DNA of 64,000 bases, taken from the NCBI GenBank assembly GCA_023014485.1, contig JAJOZX010002354.1, positions 336,001-400,000 on the forward strand, in the 5' to 3' direction. The first letter of the stretch is position 1. Every line of letters starts with the position of its first letter. The translations under genes and the position numbers were made by a program. This DNA comes from Bathynomus jamesi (lineage: Eukaryota; Arthropoda; Malacostraca; Isopoda; Cirolanidae). Positions 1-9,893 of this stretch are shown here, one piece after another. The notes under the pieces are model-generated. The model did not search any database. It was given only the letters and a program-made list of their open reading frames with translations, and was not told the DNA's origin.

Positions 1-2
1 TA

Positions 3-2111
3 CCATCTGACTTTGTATTCCCTAGAAACGACAGTGACGGAAGAAGTTTCCACCATCAATACTTCAGGAAGTCATTGGTTAGTGGGGAAAATATAACCAG
101 AAGTTGGTTGGTCTATTCCTTAAAAAACAACAGCCTTTTCTGTTTCTGTTGTACATTATTTTCCAAGAGGAAAATAAATTTAACAAGTTTGGGACTCTCG
201 GACTGGAAGCATGCAAGCTCATTGCTCACATCACATGACAACAGTTCAGAACACCTAAATTCTATGAAAATCTGGAAAGAACTGGCAGTGAGGATGAGAA
301 AGGGGGAGACCATTGACAAGCAGGAGATGGCACTTCTGGAGGCTGAGAAGTTGAGATGGAGAGCGGTGCTGACACGTCTCACTGCTATTGTGCATTCTCT
401 GGCAGTTAGGAATTTGGCACTAAGGGGACATACAGAAAAATTGTTCTCACCATCAAATGGCAATTTTCTGAAAGAAGTTGAACTGATGGCACAATTTGAT
501 CCTATAATGCAAGAGCACATTAACCGTGTCCAAAAGGGACCTCCAGTCACACCAGCTACCTCGGCCACCACATACAAAACGAACTCATTGATTTGTCGAG
601 CAGCAAGACCATTTCAGCAATGGTGAGCGACATCAAACAATCAAAGTTTTTTTCAATAATTCTAGATTGCACTCCAGATATCAGTCACACTGAATAGTTG
701 TCAGTTGTGATTCGGGTTGTGTCACTGGAGGGGAAGCCCCATATAAAGGAACATTTCATGGGGTTTTTGGAGGCAGAGGAGTCCACTGGTCAACATTTGG
801 CATCTCTGATTCTGAAGAGACTGGAGGAGCTAAAAGTTCCTTTCATGGACTGTAGAGGACAATCATACGACAACGGGGCCAACATGAGGGGAAAAACAAG
901 GGTGTTCAATCCAGGCTCCTAGAAATTAATCCCAGAGCTCTGTTTGTTCCATGTGGGGCTCATTCTCTGAATTTGCTTGTGGCCGATGCTGCTAAGGGAT
1001 CTATTGATGCCACAAGTTACTTTGGCATCTTGCAGAAGCTTTACAACTTGTTTTCAGCCTCCACACAACGATGGGCCATTTTGAAAAAACATGTGAACAT
1101 CACATTGAAGATGTGGTCTGATACAAGGTGGGAAAGCAAGATCAAGAGTGTGGAGCCCCTGAGATATCAGGCAGCTGCAGTGAGAGATGCACTGATCGAG
1201 GTGAGGGACCACACCAAAGACTCTGTAATAAAGGTCGAGGCTCAATCTCTGTCAGAGGAGGTTGGGTCATACCGCTTCGCCATTTGTTCAGTGGTGTGGC
1301 ATGACCTGTTGTGCCAAATTCAGCATGTGAGCAAGCAGATGCAGTCTCCTAGCATGCACGTTGATGTTGCAGTAAATCTCCTAAAAAAACAGAGAGAGGT
1401 CTCCGCAATTACAGGGCAACAGGTTTTGTGGCTGCACAAATGGCAGCCACAGATATCTGTGAACAAATGAATGTGGAGGCTGTGTTAAAACAAAAACGGC
1501 TGAGGTCCACAAAGCGGCACTTCTCCTATGAAGCATCTGATGAGCCCTTGATTGATGCTTTGAAGAAGCTGGAGGTGACATTTTTCAATGCAGTGGTTGA
1601 TGCTGCAACATCAGCCATTCAGGAAAGATTTTCCACGTTGGAAATTGTGGGAGAGAAGTTTGGAGTGCTGACACATTTCCAAAATCTCACATTTGAGGAG
1701 CTGACAGAACAATGTGTGAACCTTAGTACTACACTACACTTTAAGGGACAATCTGACTTGGATGGCAGAGAGCTTGCACAGGAGCTGAAGAACTTGCCTG
1801 ACTTGCCATCAAAGACCATATCCTTGCTTGAACTGCTGACATTTATCCATGAAAGGGAGCTCTCTGAAATATATCCAAATTTGTGGACTGCTCTCAGAAT
1901 TGGTCTTACTCTTCCAGTCACTGTTGCTGAAGCAGAGAGGAGCTTTTCAAAGCTGAAGCTCATCAAATCCTACCTGAGGTCAACTATGTCACAGGAACGC
2001 CTTACCGGTCTGGCCATCATCAGTATAAATCATACAATTGCTGAGCAGATTTCATATGATGATTTAATTCATGACTTTGCATCAAGGAAGGTAAGAAGAG
2101 TCAGGCTTTAG
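3..2111 (+). pseudogene. Decayed hAT transposase (ZMYM1/TTF-type), cut by left edge
   Basis: Coding traces run across three frames. The frame open from base 3 gives the entry region typical of TTF/ZMYM1-like hAT proteins (FPRNDSDGR, then CFCCTLF). The first catalytic-Asp region (LDCTPDISHTE) lies near 665-695 and ends in an in-frame TAG. Middle parts lie at 698-922 and 973-1470. The C-terminal hAT dimerisation region is at 1428-2111 (LPVTVAEAERSFSKLKLIK). At least three frameshifts (near 580, 920 and 1440) and the stop show that it is dead. A functional protein would bind terminal repeats and cut and paste the element. The 5' end lies left of the window. Confidence 0.85.
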
Positions 2112-2540
2112 ATGGCAGTTGTGCTGTGGTGCAATTTATTTTGTTTCTTGTTCAAAGTGTAGCATAATAATTACCCTCTCTTAAGTGTCTTATTCTATTT
2201 ATGTGATAGAGCATTTGTACAATTTAGAAATTTGATTCTCTAGTTTATTTATGGCAGTTGTGCAATTTAATTTGTATTTTTCCTGTTCATAGTATCATAA
2301 TTACATTCTCTTAAGTGAGTTATTCTATTTACGTGATGAAGGATTTGTAAAATTCAGAAATTTGAGTCTTTGTTTTGGTTCTGAAGTTCCAACAATTAGT
2401 CAATAAAAAGTTATTTTGTGAAAGAGTTATGTCTGTCCTTTATTTTGGGGGGATTCGAATGTGTGTGTGTTGGCGAACAGGGGGGGGGGCGCTGAAGGTG
2501 AGGTTCGCCCAGGGCGTCATGTAAGCTAGGACCGCCACTG
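2112..2540 (+). mobile_element. 3' noncoding part and right terminus of the hAT element
   Basis: AT-rich 3' region with two similar stretches (2112-2200 and 2250-2345) and an AATAAA at about 2402. The last bases, 2526-2540, read in reverse complement as CAGTGGCGGTCCTAG, a typical hAT terminal inverted repeat. Gypsy pol coding resumes at once at 2541, so the boundary is sharp. The 8-bp target duplication would be 2541-2548 with its partner left of the window. A 9-G run lies just before the terminus. Confidence 0.7.
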
Positions 2541-3820
2541 GGCGAGTCGTTCGAAGAACATCTTCAACTGGTAGATAAAGTCCTGTATACTCTGGAAAAG
2601 TCTGGCATAAAGGTCAAACCTGTGAAATGTCAGTGGTTCCAACCTGAGGTTGCATTTTTGGGACACTTGGTTGGGAGAGAAGGTTTGCGGAAATCCCCTG
2701 AATATATGCAGAAGGTGCACGAGTTTCCAAAACCAGAAACTGTTCGACAGATGAGGGAATTTCTGGGTTTAGTGAATTTCCAGAGAAAGTTTGTACCAGA
2801 TTGTTCAGTGATAACAAGTCCTTTGTCTCGTTTAACTGGAGGTAGATCAAGAGAAAGATTGAAATGGACACTGAAAATGGACAAGGCTTTTACGACAGTG
2901 AAAGAGGCCTTGGTTAAGGAAGTGCAACTGTCCTATCCAGATTACAGACCTGAAGCTGAAAAATTGGAACTGTATGTGGATGCTTCCGGGGTTGGTGCTG
3001 GTGCTTGTTTGGGACAACAACAGAATGGTGATTTTAAGGTGATTGCTTACGAATCAATGACCTTTTCCAATGCCCAGAGAATGTACTCGGTTATAGAACG
3101 GGAGTTGGCAGCCCTAAGATGGGGTGTGAAGACATTTCGCCCATTTCTCTATGGTGTGCCTTTTGTACTGTATACGGACCATCAACCATTGGAATACCTG
3201 AGCAACATGAAGATTGTTGATAGTAGATTGGCCCGAACTTATGAAGATCTCGCTGACTTTGAGTTTGAAATTCGATATCGCCCTGGGACTGAGAATGGAG
3301 CTGCAGATGCATTGTCACGAATAACACCTGCTGGGAGTGACCAACTGGAGAAGATAGAACACCTCACTAATCGCTTACCACCTGGACTGCGAGTACTCAT
3401 GAAAGTTGATGGAGGTGGTGATTCGTTGTTTATTAGCCTAGTACAAGTGTTGCAGGATCATTATTACGAGCATGGGCCACCTTGGAATCCTCCACAACAC
3501 CCACTAGAATTACGGAGAGAGCTGATGGATGAATTGATCACCTTTCCCAAGAGGTATCGCCTGTCAAATAATGCCCGCCGCATAAAAGACCTGAAGATGA
3601 TGAGACAACCTGGGGTATTGGTAACTCCAGAAGTACTGTTAGCTGCAAGCCATTGTTATTCCTTGAGGGTTTGGGTTCACTATGGTGTAAAGCCAGTTGT
3701 GTACGTTATGGATGTAACTGTCCCTGATACCCCAGAAAGAAGGGTCCATTTGCAGTGTATATCTGGAGTACATTACAATCCACTGATAGCACACAAGTGG
3801 TTTGCTGAGCCAGCAGAGTT
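2541..3820 (+). pseudogene. Gypsy pol fragment: RT end, RNase H, OTU-like domain
   Basis: An open frame from 2541 (GESFEEHLQ) covers the RT thumb (FLGHLVGREGL, REFLGLVNFQRKF). RNase H has all four expected acidic positions (YVDASG about 2975, ERELAALRWG, YTDHQPLEYL, NGAADALSR to about 3320). An OTU-like cysteine protease fold follows at about 3380-3800: the nucleophile region reads DGGGDSLF, where the family has Cys before LF; here it is TCG Ser at 3423. The His region reads GVHYNPL (His codon 3771). The stop at 3831-3833 lies inside the BEL LTR. OTU domains cleave ubiquitin; the Ser suggests loss of that activity. The OTU call is by motif only. Confidence 0.75.
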
Positions 3821-4561
3821 TATGGAAAACTGATGAGTGGGTAGTTGGGAGGTAACGAAAATGGTTCACTGAGTAGGTAGGTAGTTAATCTAACAATTAT
3901 TAAATTCCTTTTATGTCAATAACTGGGTGGATGAAACCAATTGGTTGCTCACCAGAGTTATTCTCCACACTAGTATTTATATACTGTGTGACAAGAGCGT
4001 GCTCGGTAATAGATATACATTACCGATAACCAACCGAGGAAAAAACCAACACGACGCTGGTGGAAAAAGCCCCGCGAAAGGGAGAACAAAGGAGAACGAA
4101 AACGAAGAACGGGGCGAGAGGACGGAACTGGAGAAGGGACGAGAACAGACACCGAAGAAAGATCCCCACCAGCAAGTACGCTCTCGACAATTATACAGGA
4201 AGGAGAAAGGAGACACTCTAATAACTAGCAGTAAGTGACTAATTGTGTTTTTAGCCCAGTTGGATCTTCTAACTTCTAACTTAGAAGACTCATTAAATTA
4301 AGCTGGGTCAGACAACTTAGGCCTACATTGTGGCCTAAGACCCAGCATCAACTCATAGCTTAACAAAGGTGAAGGTAGATTGCCCTAACCTAGTTTGGTG
4401 AGGAATCCTACTGTGGACCTCAATTTATCTGCCCGCTCTGGACCATTTCCGGAATCTCTAGGCTGACCCCTACAGGGCTAGACTTAATCTACTCTATAGT
4501 TGGACTGAAGATATAAGGGGTGGGTTAATTGTGGACCAATTCATACAGAGCATTTTTCACA
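3821..4561 (+). repeat. BEL 5' LTR
   Basis: Matches 15605-16335 almost base for base. Its start is set by where homology begins (TATGGAAAAC) and its end by TTTTTCACA, followed by the primer-binding region TTGGTGGTCCGTGTGTGGGG at 4562. It contains GTATTTATATACTG near 3970, a possible TATA element. A 103-codon open frame inside it is not thought to be coding. Confidence 0.88.
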
Positions 4562-4893
4562 TTGGTGGTCCGTGTGTGGGGAATTTACAAACCTTAACCT
4601 TACTTAACAAAAAAAAATTGCAGAATTAGGCTAAATGGTCTAGCCTAAGCCTAAGCCTAAGCCTAACCTAATCAAGCCTAATTAGGTCTACAACCTAAGG
4701 CTTAACTAGGAAACATTTACATTTAAGGAGTCTCATTCTCTTATAAGCTTAGACCTGAGTGACACATAAGTACTTGGGGGGGATTAAACCAAATTTAAAA
4801 CTTGACCGTTTTGTCTGTGCTCTCTCTTCTCTGGTAATTTCTTCTTGTCCTCTATTTCATTACGATCCCCAGTTAAACAATTTTGACTTAAAC
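4562..4893 (+). other. BEL leader with primer-binding site and CCTAAG repeats
   Basis: Untranslated leader between LTR and gag. The primer-binding region starts at 4562. At 4636-4690 there is a degenerate run of CCTAAG/CCTAA hexamers and pentamers, resembling arthropod telomeric sequence. No gene is seen. Confidence 0.6.
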
Positions 4894-6618
4894 ATGGACA
4901 GTGCGGAATTGAAAAAGTTAAAAAAGAAAAGGGGGGCAAAGTTGGGTGCTGTTACAAAGGCCAAGAACACTTTTAACAATATTACACAACCAGGTAAGGA
5001 AGATTTAGAGTGTGTAATTCTTAAATTGGATACTAAAAAGAAGGAAATAATAGCCATTGATGAGAGTATTTCAGAATTAGTTGAATCCGAAATGGCTGAA
5101 GAACAATTGATAGACCTTTACGCTGATAATGATGTTCAGGTAATCTCAATTGAACAGCAAATAAGGAGACTACGGTCTCGTTTGACTGACTTAACACCAA
5201 ATAAACCTAATTCTGATTTTAATCAAAGTAGAGCTAACCTTCAACAAAATTTAAGTGGCATGCTAAATCCTGAGTCACAAGAATTGAGGGCTCAGTTACC
5301 CATTTTGCTAGTACCAACATTTGAAGGGGACACGGTACAATTCCCATCTTTCATTGACAAATTTGAGAGTTTAATAGGTAATAAACCTTATATTTCAACT
5401 GTTGAAAAGTTTAGCTACTTAACTAGTTTCCTTAAAGGCCCAGCCTATAACCTGATAGCCTATTTACCAGCCGTAGGGAATTCATATGAAGTAGCTATTG
5501 ATCTCTTAAAACGTAATTACATTAATAAAGATGAGATTGTATATGAATTATCTCAACAAATTTTTGATTTTGCACCCATAAAAGATAACCATAGTGATAT
5601 GGAAAATTTTTATACAAAATTAGAAGCTATTATAGGACAACTGGTTAGCAATGAGATAGATATTAAAGCTTCATCTTGGATTATACAAGGCATAGTTCTT
5701 AGGTGCCTTCCTTTGAGGGTTAAAGATATTTTAGTTCTAAAGACGGGAGAAAATTATCCTAATCTTGAAGATAACAGAAAACACTTTCCCAATATCCTAA
5801 CTAATTACAAATTGAGAAATATTCCAACACAAAATAAGACCCAGACTATGGATAAACCAAAGACTGTTCCCAGAGACCAACTAGCTACAGCCAAACAGAC
5901 AAAACTTGATACTGTAGAATCAAATGTGACCAACTGTAATACACGAACACCTACATCACAGAACTTTAATGTAACTGCTGCCTCAACTTACACACTACAT
6001 TGCAAATTTTGTGCAAGTAATGAACACAGTAGTACTGGGTGTGACAAATATTCAGACTTTAACCAAAGAGCTAAAAGATGTGAACAGTTGAACCTATGTA
6101 AAAAGTGTACTGGCCAGGGACATTATAAGAAAGACTGTAAATCTAGGTTAAGATTCAAGTGTAAGTTTTGTAAAAGTTTACGACATGTCTCATCAATGTG
6201 TGATTCACCAAAGTGTCCAAACAATGGTACTCAAACTCAAAAGATACCTCCACCAAACAAAGGTAATCAAGAAAATGCCACTTTCATGGGACATTCTGTT
6301 TGTTCAAACAACGTAACAAAAAATACTGAGATTCTTTTACCAACTATTACTTTGGACTTAGTGAATAATGAGGGTAGCACCACTCCAGTGAGATGTCTTA
6401 TAGACTGTTGTTCTCAACAAACATTTGTTTCGCAAAATGTAGTTAATAAATTGGGTTTGACACCAAACCCGAATGAACAAAAACTCAATATTGCATCCTT
6501 TGTTAAGGATAACTCGGACAAAAATAGATATAAGACAATTGACCTGGAACTACATTTAGAAAATAAATTAGAGAAAATTGAAGCAGTTATTATTTCTAAA
6601 GTAGAACAAAACAAACTG
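4894..6618 (+). pseudogene. BEL/Pao gag plus start of protease
   Basis: ATG at 4894 (MDSAELKKLKKK) was chosen over the upstream open frame because it begins the charged N-terminus usual for BEL gag. A DUF1759-like capsid region (LVPTFEGDTVQFPSFIDKFE) follows. Three CCHC zinc knuckles with C-x2-C-x4-H-x4-C spacing lie at 6001-6042, 6097-6138 and 6160-6201. The retropepsin-like domain begins near 6385 with CLIDCCSQQTF, where the family usually has D-S-G: here D-C-C, so the active site looks damaged. The frame runs straight into the hAT insertion at 6627 and resumes at 7615. Confidence 0.85.
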
Positions 6619-6681
6619 GTTATACCCAGTGATGGGCAGTATCTAGATACATGTATCGCCGATACGTATCGATCGATACTT

Positions 6682-6830
6682 TTGTATCGGTATCGGTATC
6701 GCTTTAGCTACTTGACAAAAGTATCGATTTATCGGTATCGGTATCGCTTTAGCTACTTGACAAAAGTATCGATTTATCGGTATCGGTATCGCTTTAGCTA
6801 CTTGACAAAAGTATCGATTTATCGGTATCG
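6682..6830. repeat. 45-bp tandem repeat, three copies
   Basis: The unit includes GCTTTAGCTACTTGACAAAA, which recurs at 6701, 6746 and 6791 with exact 45-bp spacing. The period is divisible by three, so it reads as a repeating 15-residue peptide in the BEL frame, but it belongs to the hAT insertion and is not a protein domain. Confidence 0.9.
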
Positions 6831-7073
6831 CTAAGGTCAATTTTCTTAAATGTATCGAAAAAATCGATACTTCGATATATCGATACATTAATAAGAATTT
6901 TTAAATATTTAAATAGATGTTATAATATGACACTACTGAGTTATATTTATGAATATACATAAATAATATTATTATTAAATATTTATTTAATGACAGTACT
7001 ACTCTACTGGTCACGTCACAGTACGGCGCAACGTTTAAACACGTTTGTACTTGTGTTATTGAGATTAATTAAC

Positions 7074-7148
7074 CATAATATAGAAACGCTCATAATATAG
7101 AAACGCTCATATAATATAGAAACGCTCATATAATATAGAAACGCTCAT
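7074..7148. repeat. 17-19-bp tandem repeat around ATATAGAAACGCTCAT
   Basis: Four consecutive copies of (CAT)AATATAGAAACGCT lie inside the non-autonomous hAT element. It may be a subterminal or expanded internal motif. Confidence 0.8.
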
Positions 7149-7614
7149 TGGTGTTGCAACACTATTGGCCACGCCCACTCGGTGTTGAGTTTAAATAGGT
7201 TCATACTTGTAACGCAGCGATTCCTCTTGGTCCCCCGAGGCATTTCTTATCAATCAGGGTAATAGTAATTACTTTTAATTGTTAGTGTAATATTTTCAGT
7301 CATTCATGTATCCTACAAAATTAAAACATACTTTCATTAAATAAAGCAATTGTTTTTATTTACATCTATAAAACCCATTAAAATGTCGTTGATTTTACTT
7401 ACAGTGCGTACAAATTACTAGTATAAACAATAATATCTAACACCTACATATTAAATGAATAATTATAAAAATGTACCGGCGATGCATGTATCGGTATCGG
7501 TATCGCTTAAGACATCTAGAAAGTATCGGCGTATCGGTATCGCCTAAGACGTTCTTCATGTATCGATGTATCGGTATCGCTTTAGCGATTTTCATGTATC
7601 GATGCCCATCACTG

Positions 7615-7998
7615 GTTATACCCAAACTAGAACAAACCATAAATCATTTGGGAAAACACTACAAAATAGCTGATAGACATATCACTAACAACACAGTAGC
7701 TAACATTGAAATGTTAAAAGGGGCAGATTATATTAATCTTATTCATAAGGGCATAGTAGAGATAGGTAATGGTATAGCTATTCAGACTCCATCAGGGATA
7801 GCCCCTTTGGGTGACCTATCCAAATACAACCTAGACCTAAACCAAAATAGTTCATGACCAACAAATACTATGTGCCTCAACTCAGTCCTACATAACACCT
7901 GTAAGAATAGCAACACTTTGAATAATATTATCTCAACTGAGAACATTAATTCATCATTATCAAATGAAACTTTGGATGAGGCAATTCAAACTTTATGG
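7615..7998 (+). pseudogene. BEL protease/linker continuation
   Basis: Resumes in the same frame as gag after the hAT insertion (VIPKLEQTINHLGKHY, then GADYINLIHKG, a motif usual near the end of the BEL protease domain). An in-frame TGA at 7855-7857 interrupts it; coding sense continues (CLNSVLHNTCKN, LDEAIQTLW) to 7998, where the non-LTR element begins. Confidence 0.8.
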
Positions 7999-8017
7999 TT
8001 GTTGTTGTTGTTGTTGT

Positions 8018-9893
8018 TTAGCCGATCAGCCCACCCTGATCGAGCAAGCCGGCGGCACGCAGGTAACCGATCGCCCTCTCCGGAGTGGACCAGAGGTTCA
8101 GCGCACTCGTGATGTTGTGTTGTGTTCGTTGTTGTGCTAGAGTGGTACAGTCCGTCATAATGTGTTCAATTGTTTGTGGTGTGTCTTGGCACAGGTGGCA
8201 GGTGTCGTCTATGGAGTTGTCTAGTCTGTGTTTATATGTCCGTAAGTTGGGGTGATGTCCACATCGGAATCGTGCTAAGTTAACTCGATCCGATCTGCTC
8301 AGGCTGATCTCTGACCTGTTAATGGGCGGCGGCTTCGCACCTAGGACCGCATTCGGACCGAGTCGTGTCAGTGCTTTGTGGGTTAGGTGTGTGTATGTGT
8401 TTTCTGTACTGTGTGATGTCTGTGGGGCGTGGTATGGAATGGAGTATTTGGTTATAATGTCTCTCTGGTGTTACCTTAATGGTGCGAGGTGTTGGTGCAT
8501 GATTGTACATGTAGTGGCAAGGGTGTTGTGGGTTAGTTGTCGCTGCTGCCATGAATTGTGTTCCCCTCATGTCTAAATGTTCCCTAACTTTTAGTATTTT
8601 TGTTTCTGTGTGCAGGTGTTCTATTGGTGTTGTTTGAGTGCATCCTGTAATGATACGAAGTGCGTTGTTTTGTATTGTTTGTAAGGTGTTTATGTGTGTG
8701 TTTGAGATAATGGGTGCCCAGCATGGGCTAGCATAGTCCATAACTGAGCGAATATATTGTTTGTAGATGAGTGATGTTGTTTCCTGCTGGTGTCCAAAGT
8801 TTGTGCCTGTTAGTACCCTAAGCGTGTTAAGTCTTGACGTACATTTGTTTTTAATGTCCTGAATGTGGTTTGCAAAAGATAATGATGTGTTGTATGTGAC
8901 ACCTAGTATTTTGGTTCTGTGAGTGTGTGGAATGTTGATGTTGTTTAGTGTAAGTTGTGGAATTACCTGGTGTTCTTTTGTGTTGCTTGTAAGCAAGGTG
9001 ATGGTTGATTTTGTGGGCGCTACTTTGAGTCTATTGTGTGTGAGCCAGTCTTGTATACTGTTTATCAGTGCTGGACTTACCTATAAGCTAAATAAGCTAT
9101 AGCTTAGGGCCACACACCCTCGGGGGCCTCATTTTTTTAAATATATTTTTATTTTATCATTAGTTTTTATTCTTTAACACTAATTCATCAAAAATTATAT
9201 ATATATATATATTATTTTTTCTTTATCATTAACATTAATATAAAAAATAATAATTATAGTAATAATGACATTATTTTAAATTTTTTTACCCGAATTTTTT
9301 TAGAGAAGGGCCTCAAATTTCATATAGCTTAGGGCCTCAGCAGGTGAAAGTCCGGCCCTGCTGTTTATGTATGTTTGTAGGTTATTTGTAGCGGTGTCGA
9401 TGTTGTTGTGGGTGGATGTTAGAGTGATATCATCTGCATATGATGATAAGGTAAGCTTGTTATCTATGGGTGTTGGAATGTCATGCATGTATAAGTTGAA
9501 GAGTGTTGGTGAGAGAACAGAGCCTTGAGGGACCCCGTTCGGAAAAAGCTTGTTTTTGGATGACTTGCCATTAAATGTGACATGTGAGTATCTTCCTGAG
9601 AGATAGTTACTCAGCCACCTTTTGGTGTTATTGTGCATGTTTGTGTTGAGTATTTTGTTTATGAGAGGGAAGCGTGGGATAGCATCAAATGCTTTACTAA
9701 TGTCTATTGTTGCTAATAGTGTACGTTGAGCTGGTCTTCTAGAGTTGATGCCATCCATGATGTGCTGCGTGAGATAGTGAGTAATGTCGTGGTTGAGTGG
9801 TGAGGTCTGAATCCATGTTGAGTAGGCGATAGTGGTATGTGTGGGTTGGTGATTTGTAAGATTAGTCTTTCTGTTACTTTGGAAGGTGTGCAT
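8018..9893 (-). pseudogene. LINE RT palm, thumb and C-terminal region (copy 1)
   Basis: Minus strand from 9893: ATIDISKAFDAIPR, the RT core GVPQGSVLSPTLFN, then the catalytic SSYADDITL (about 9430). After the MITE the thumb continues (KILGVTYNTSLSF) and the C-terminal region ends at the TAA at 8018-8020. It is out of frame with the upstream part because of a 1-bp deletion around 9775-9780 relative to copy 2 (GAGATAGTGAG against GAGGTTAGTGAG). Near 8390 it also shifts frame relative to copy 2. RT makes element cDNA at a nicked target. Confidence 0.82.
9066..9360. mobile_element. hAT-type MITE, 295 bp, with 8-bp TSD
   Basis: Termini CAGTGCTGGAC and GTCCGGCCCTG form an imperfect inverted repeat. 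The flanks are exact 8-bp duplications CTGTTTAT (9058-9065 and 9361-9368). The second LINE copy, at about 27260-27290, has the uninterrupted site with one CTGTTTAT, a natural empty-site control. Subterminal AGCTTAGGGCC also occurs at both ends. The interior is AT-rich without an ORF. Confidence 0.93.

Larger units (their letters stand above)
6627..7614. mobile_element. Non-autonomous hAT element (988 bp) with 8-bp TSD
   Basis: Termini are CAGTGATGGGCA and TGCCCATCACTG, a 12-bp inverted repeat. The flanks are exact 8-bp duplications GTTATACC (6619-6626 and 7615-7622). The interior has no transposase; it is built of TATCGGTATCG-rich repeats near both ends and a GAAACGCT repeat in the middle. 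Insert plus duplication is 996 bp, a multiple of three, so the BEL reading frame is kept on both sides. Confidence 0.9.

Noticed and set aside
3820..3833. Natural stop of the outer Gypsy pol after EPAEFMEN
   Set aside because: The stop codon is in the BEL LTR; the true frame continues at 16336.
3927..4238. 103-codon open frame, repeated at 15711-15995
   Set aside because: It lies wholly inside the BEL LTRs, and the two copies differ by a 9-bp indel and have different C-termini. No domain is visible.
6643..6888. Open frames of repeated YRYRYRF-type peptide
   Set aside because: Translation of the 45-bp tandem repeat inside the hAT MITE; not a protein.
7471..7613. Apparent N-terminal extension of the BEL protease part
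   Set aside because: The first 48 codons read through the hAT right end; only the part from 7615 is BEL.
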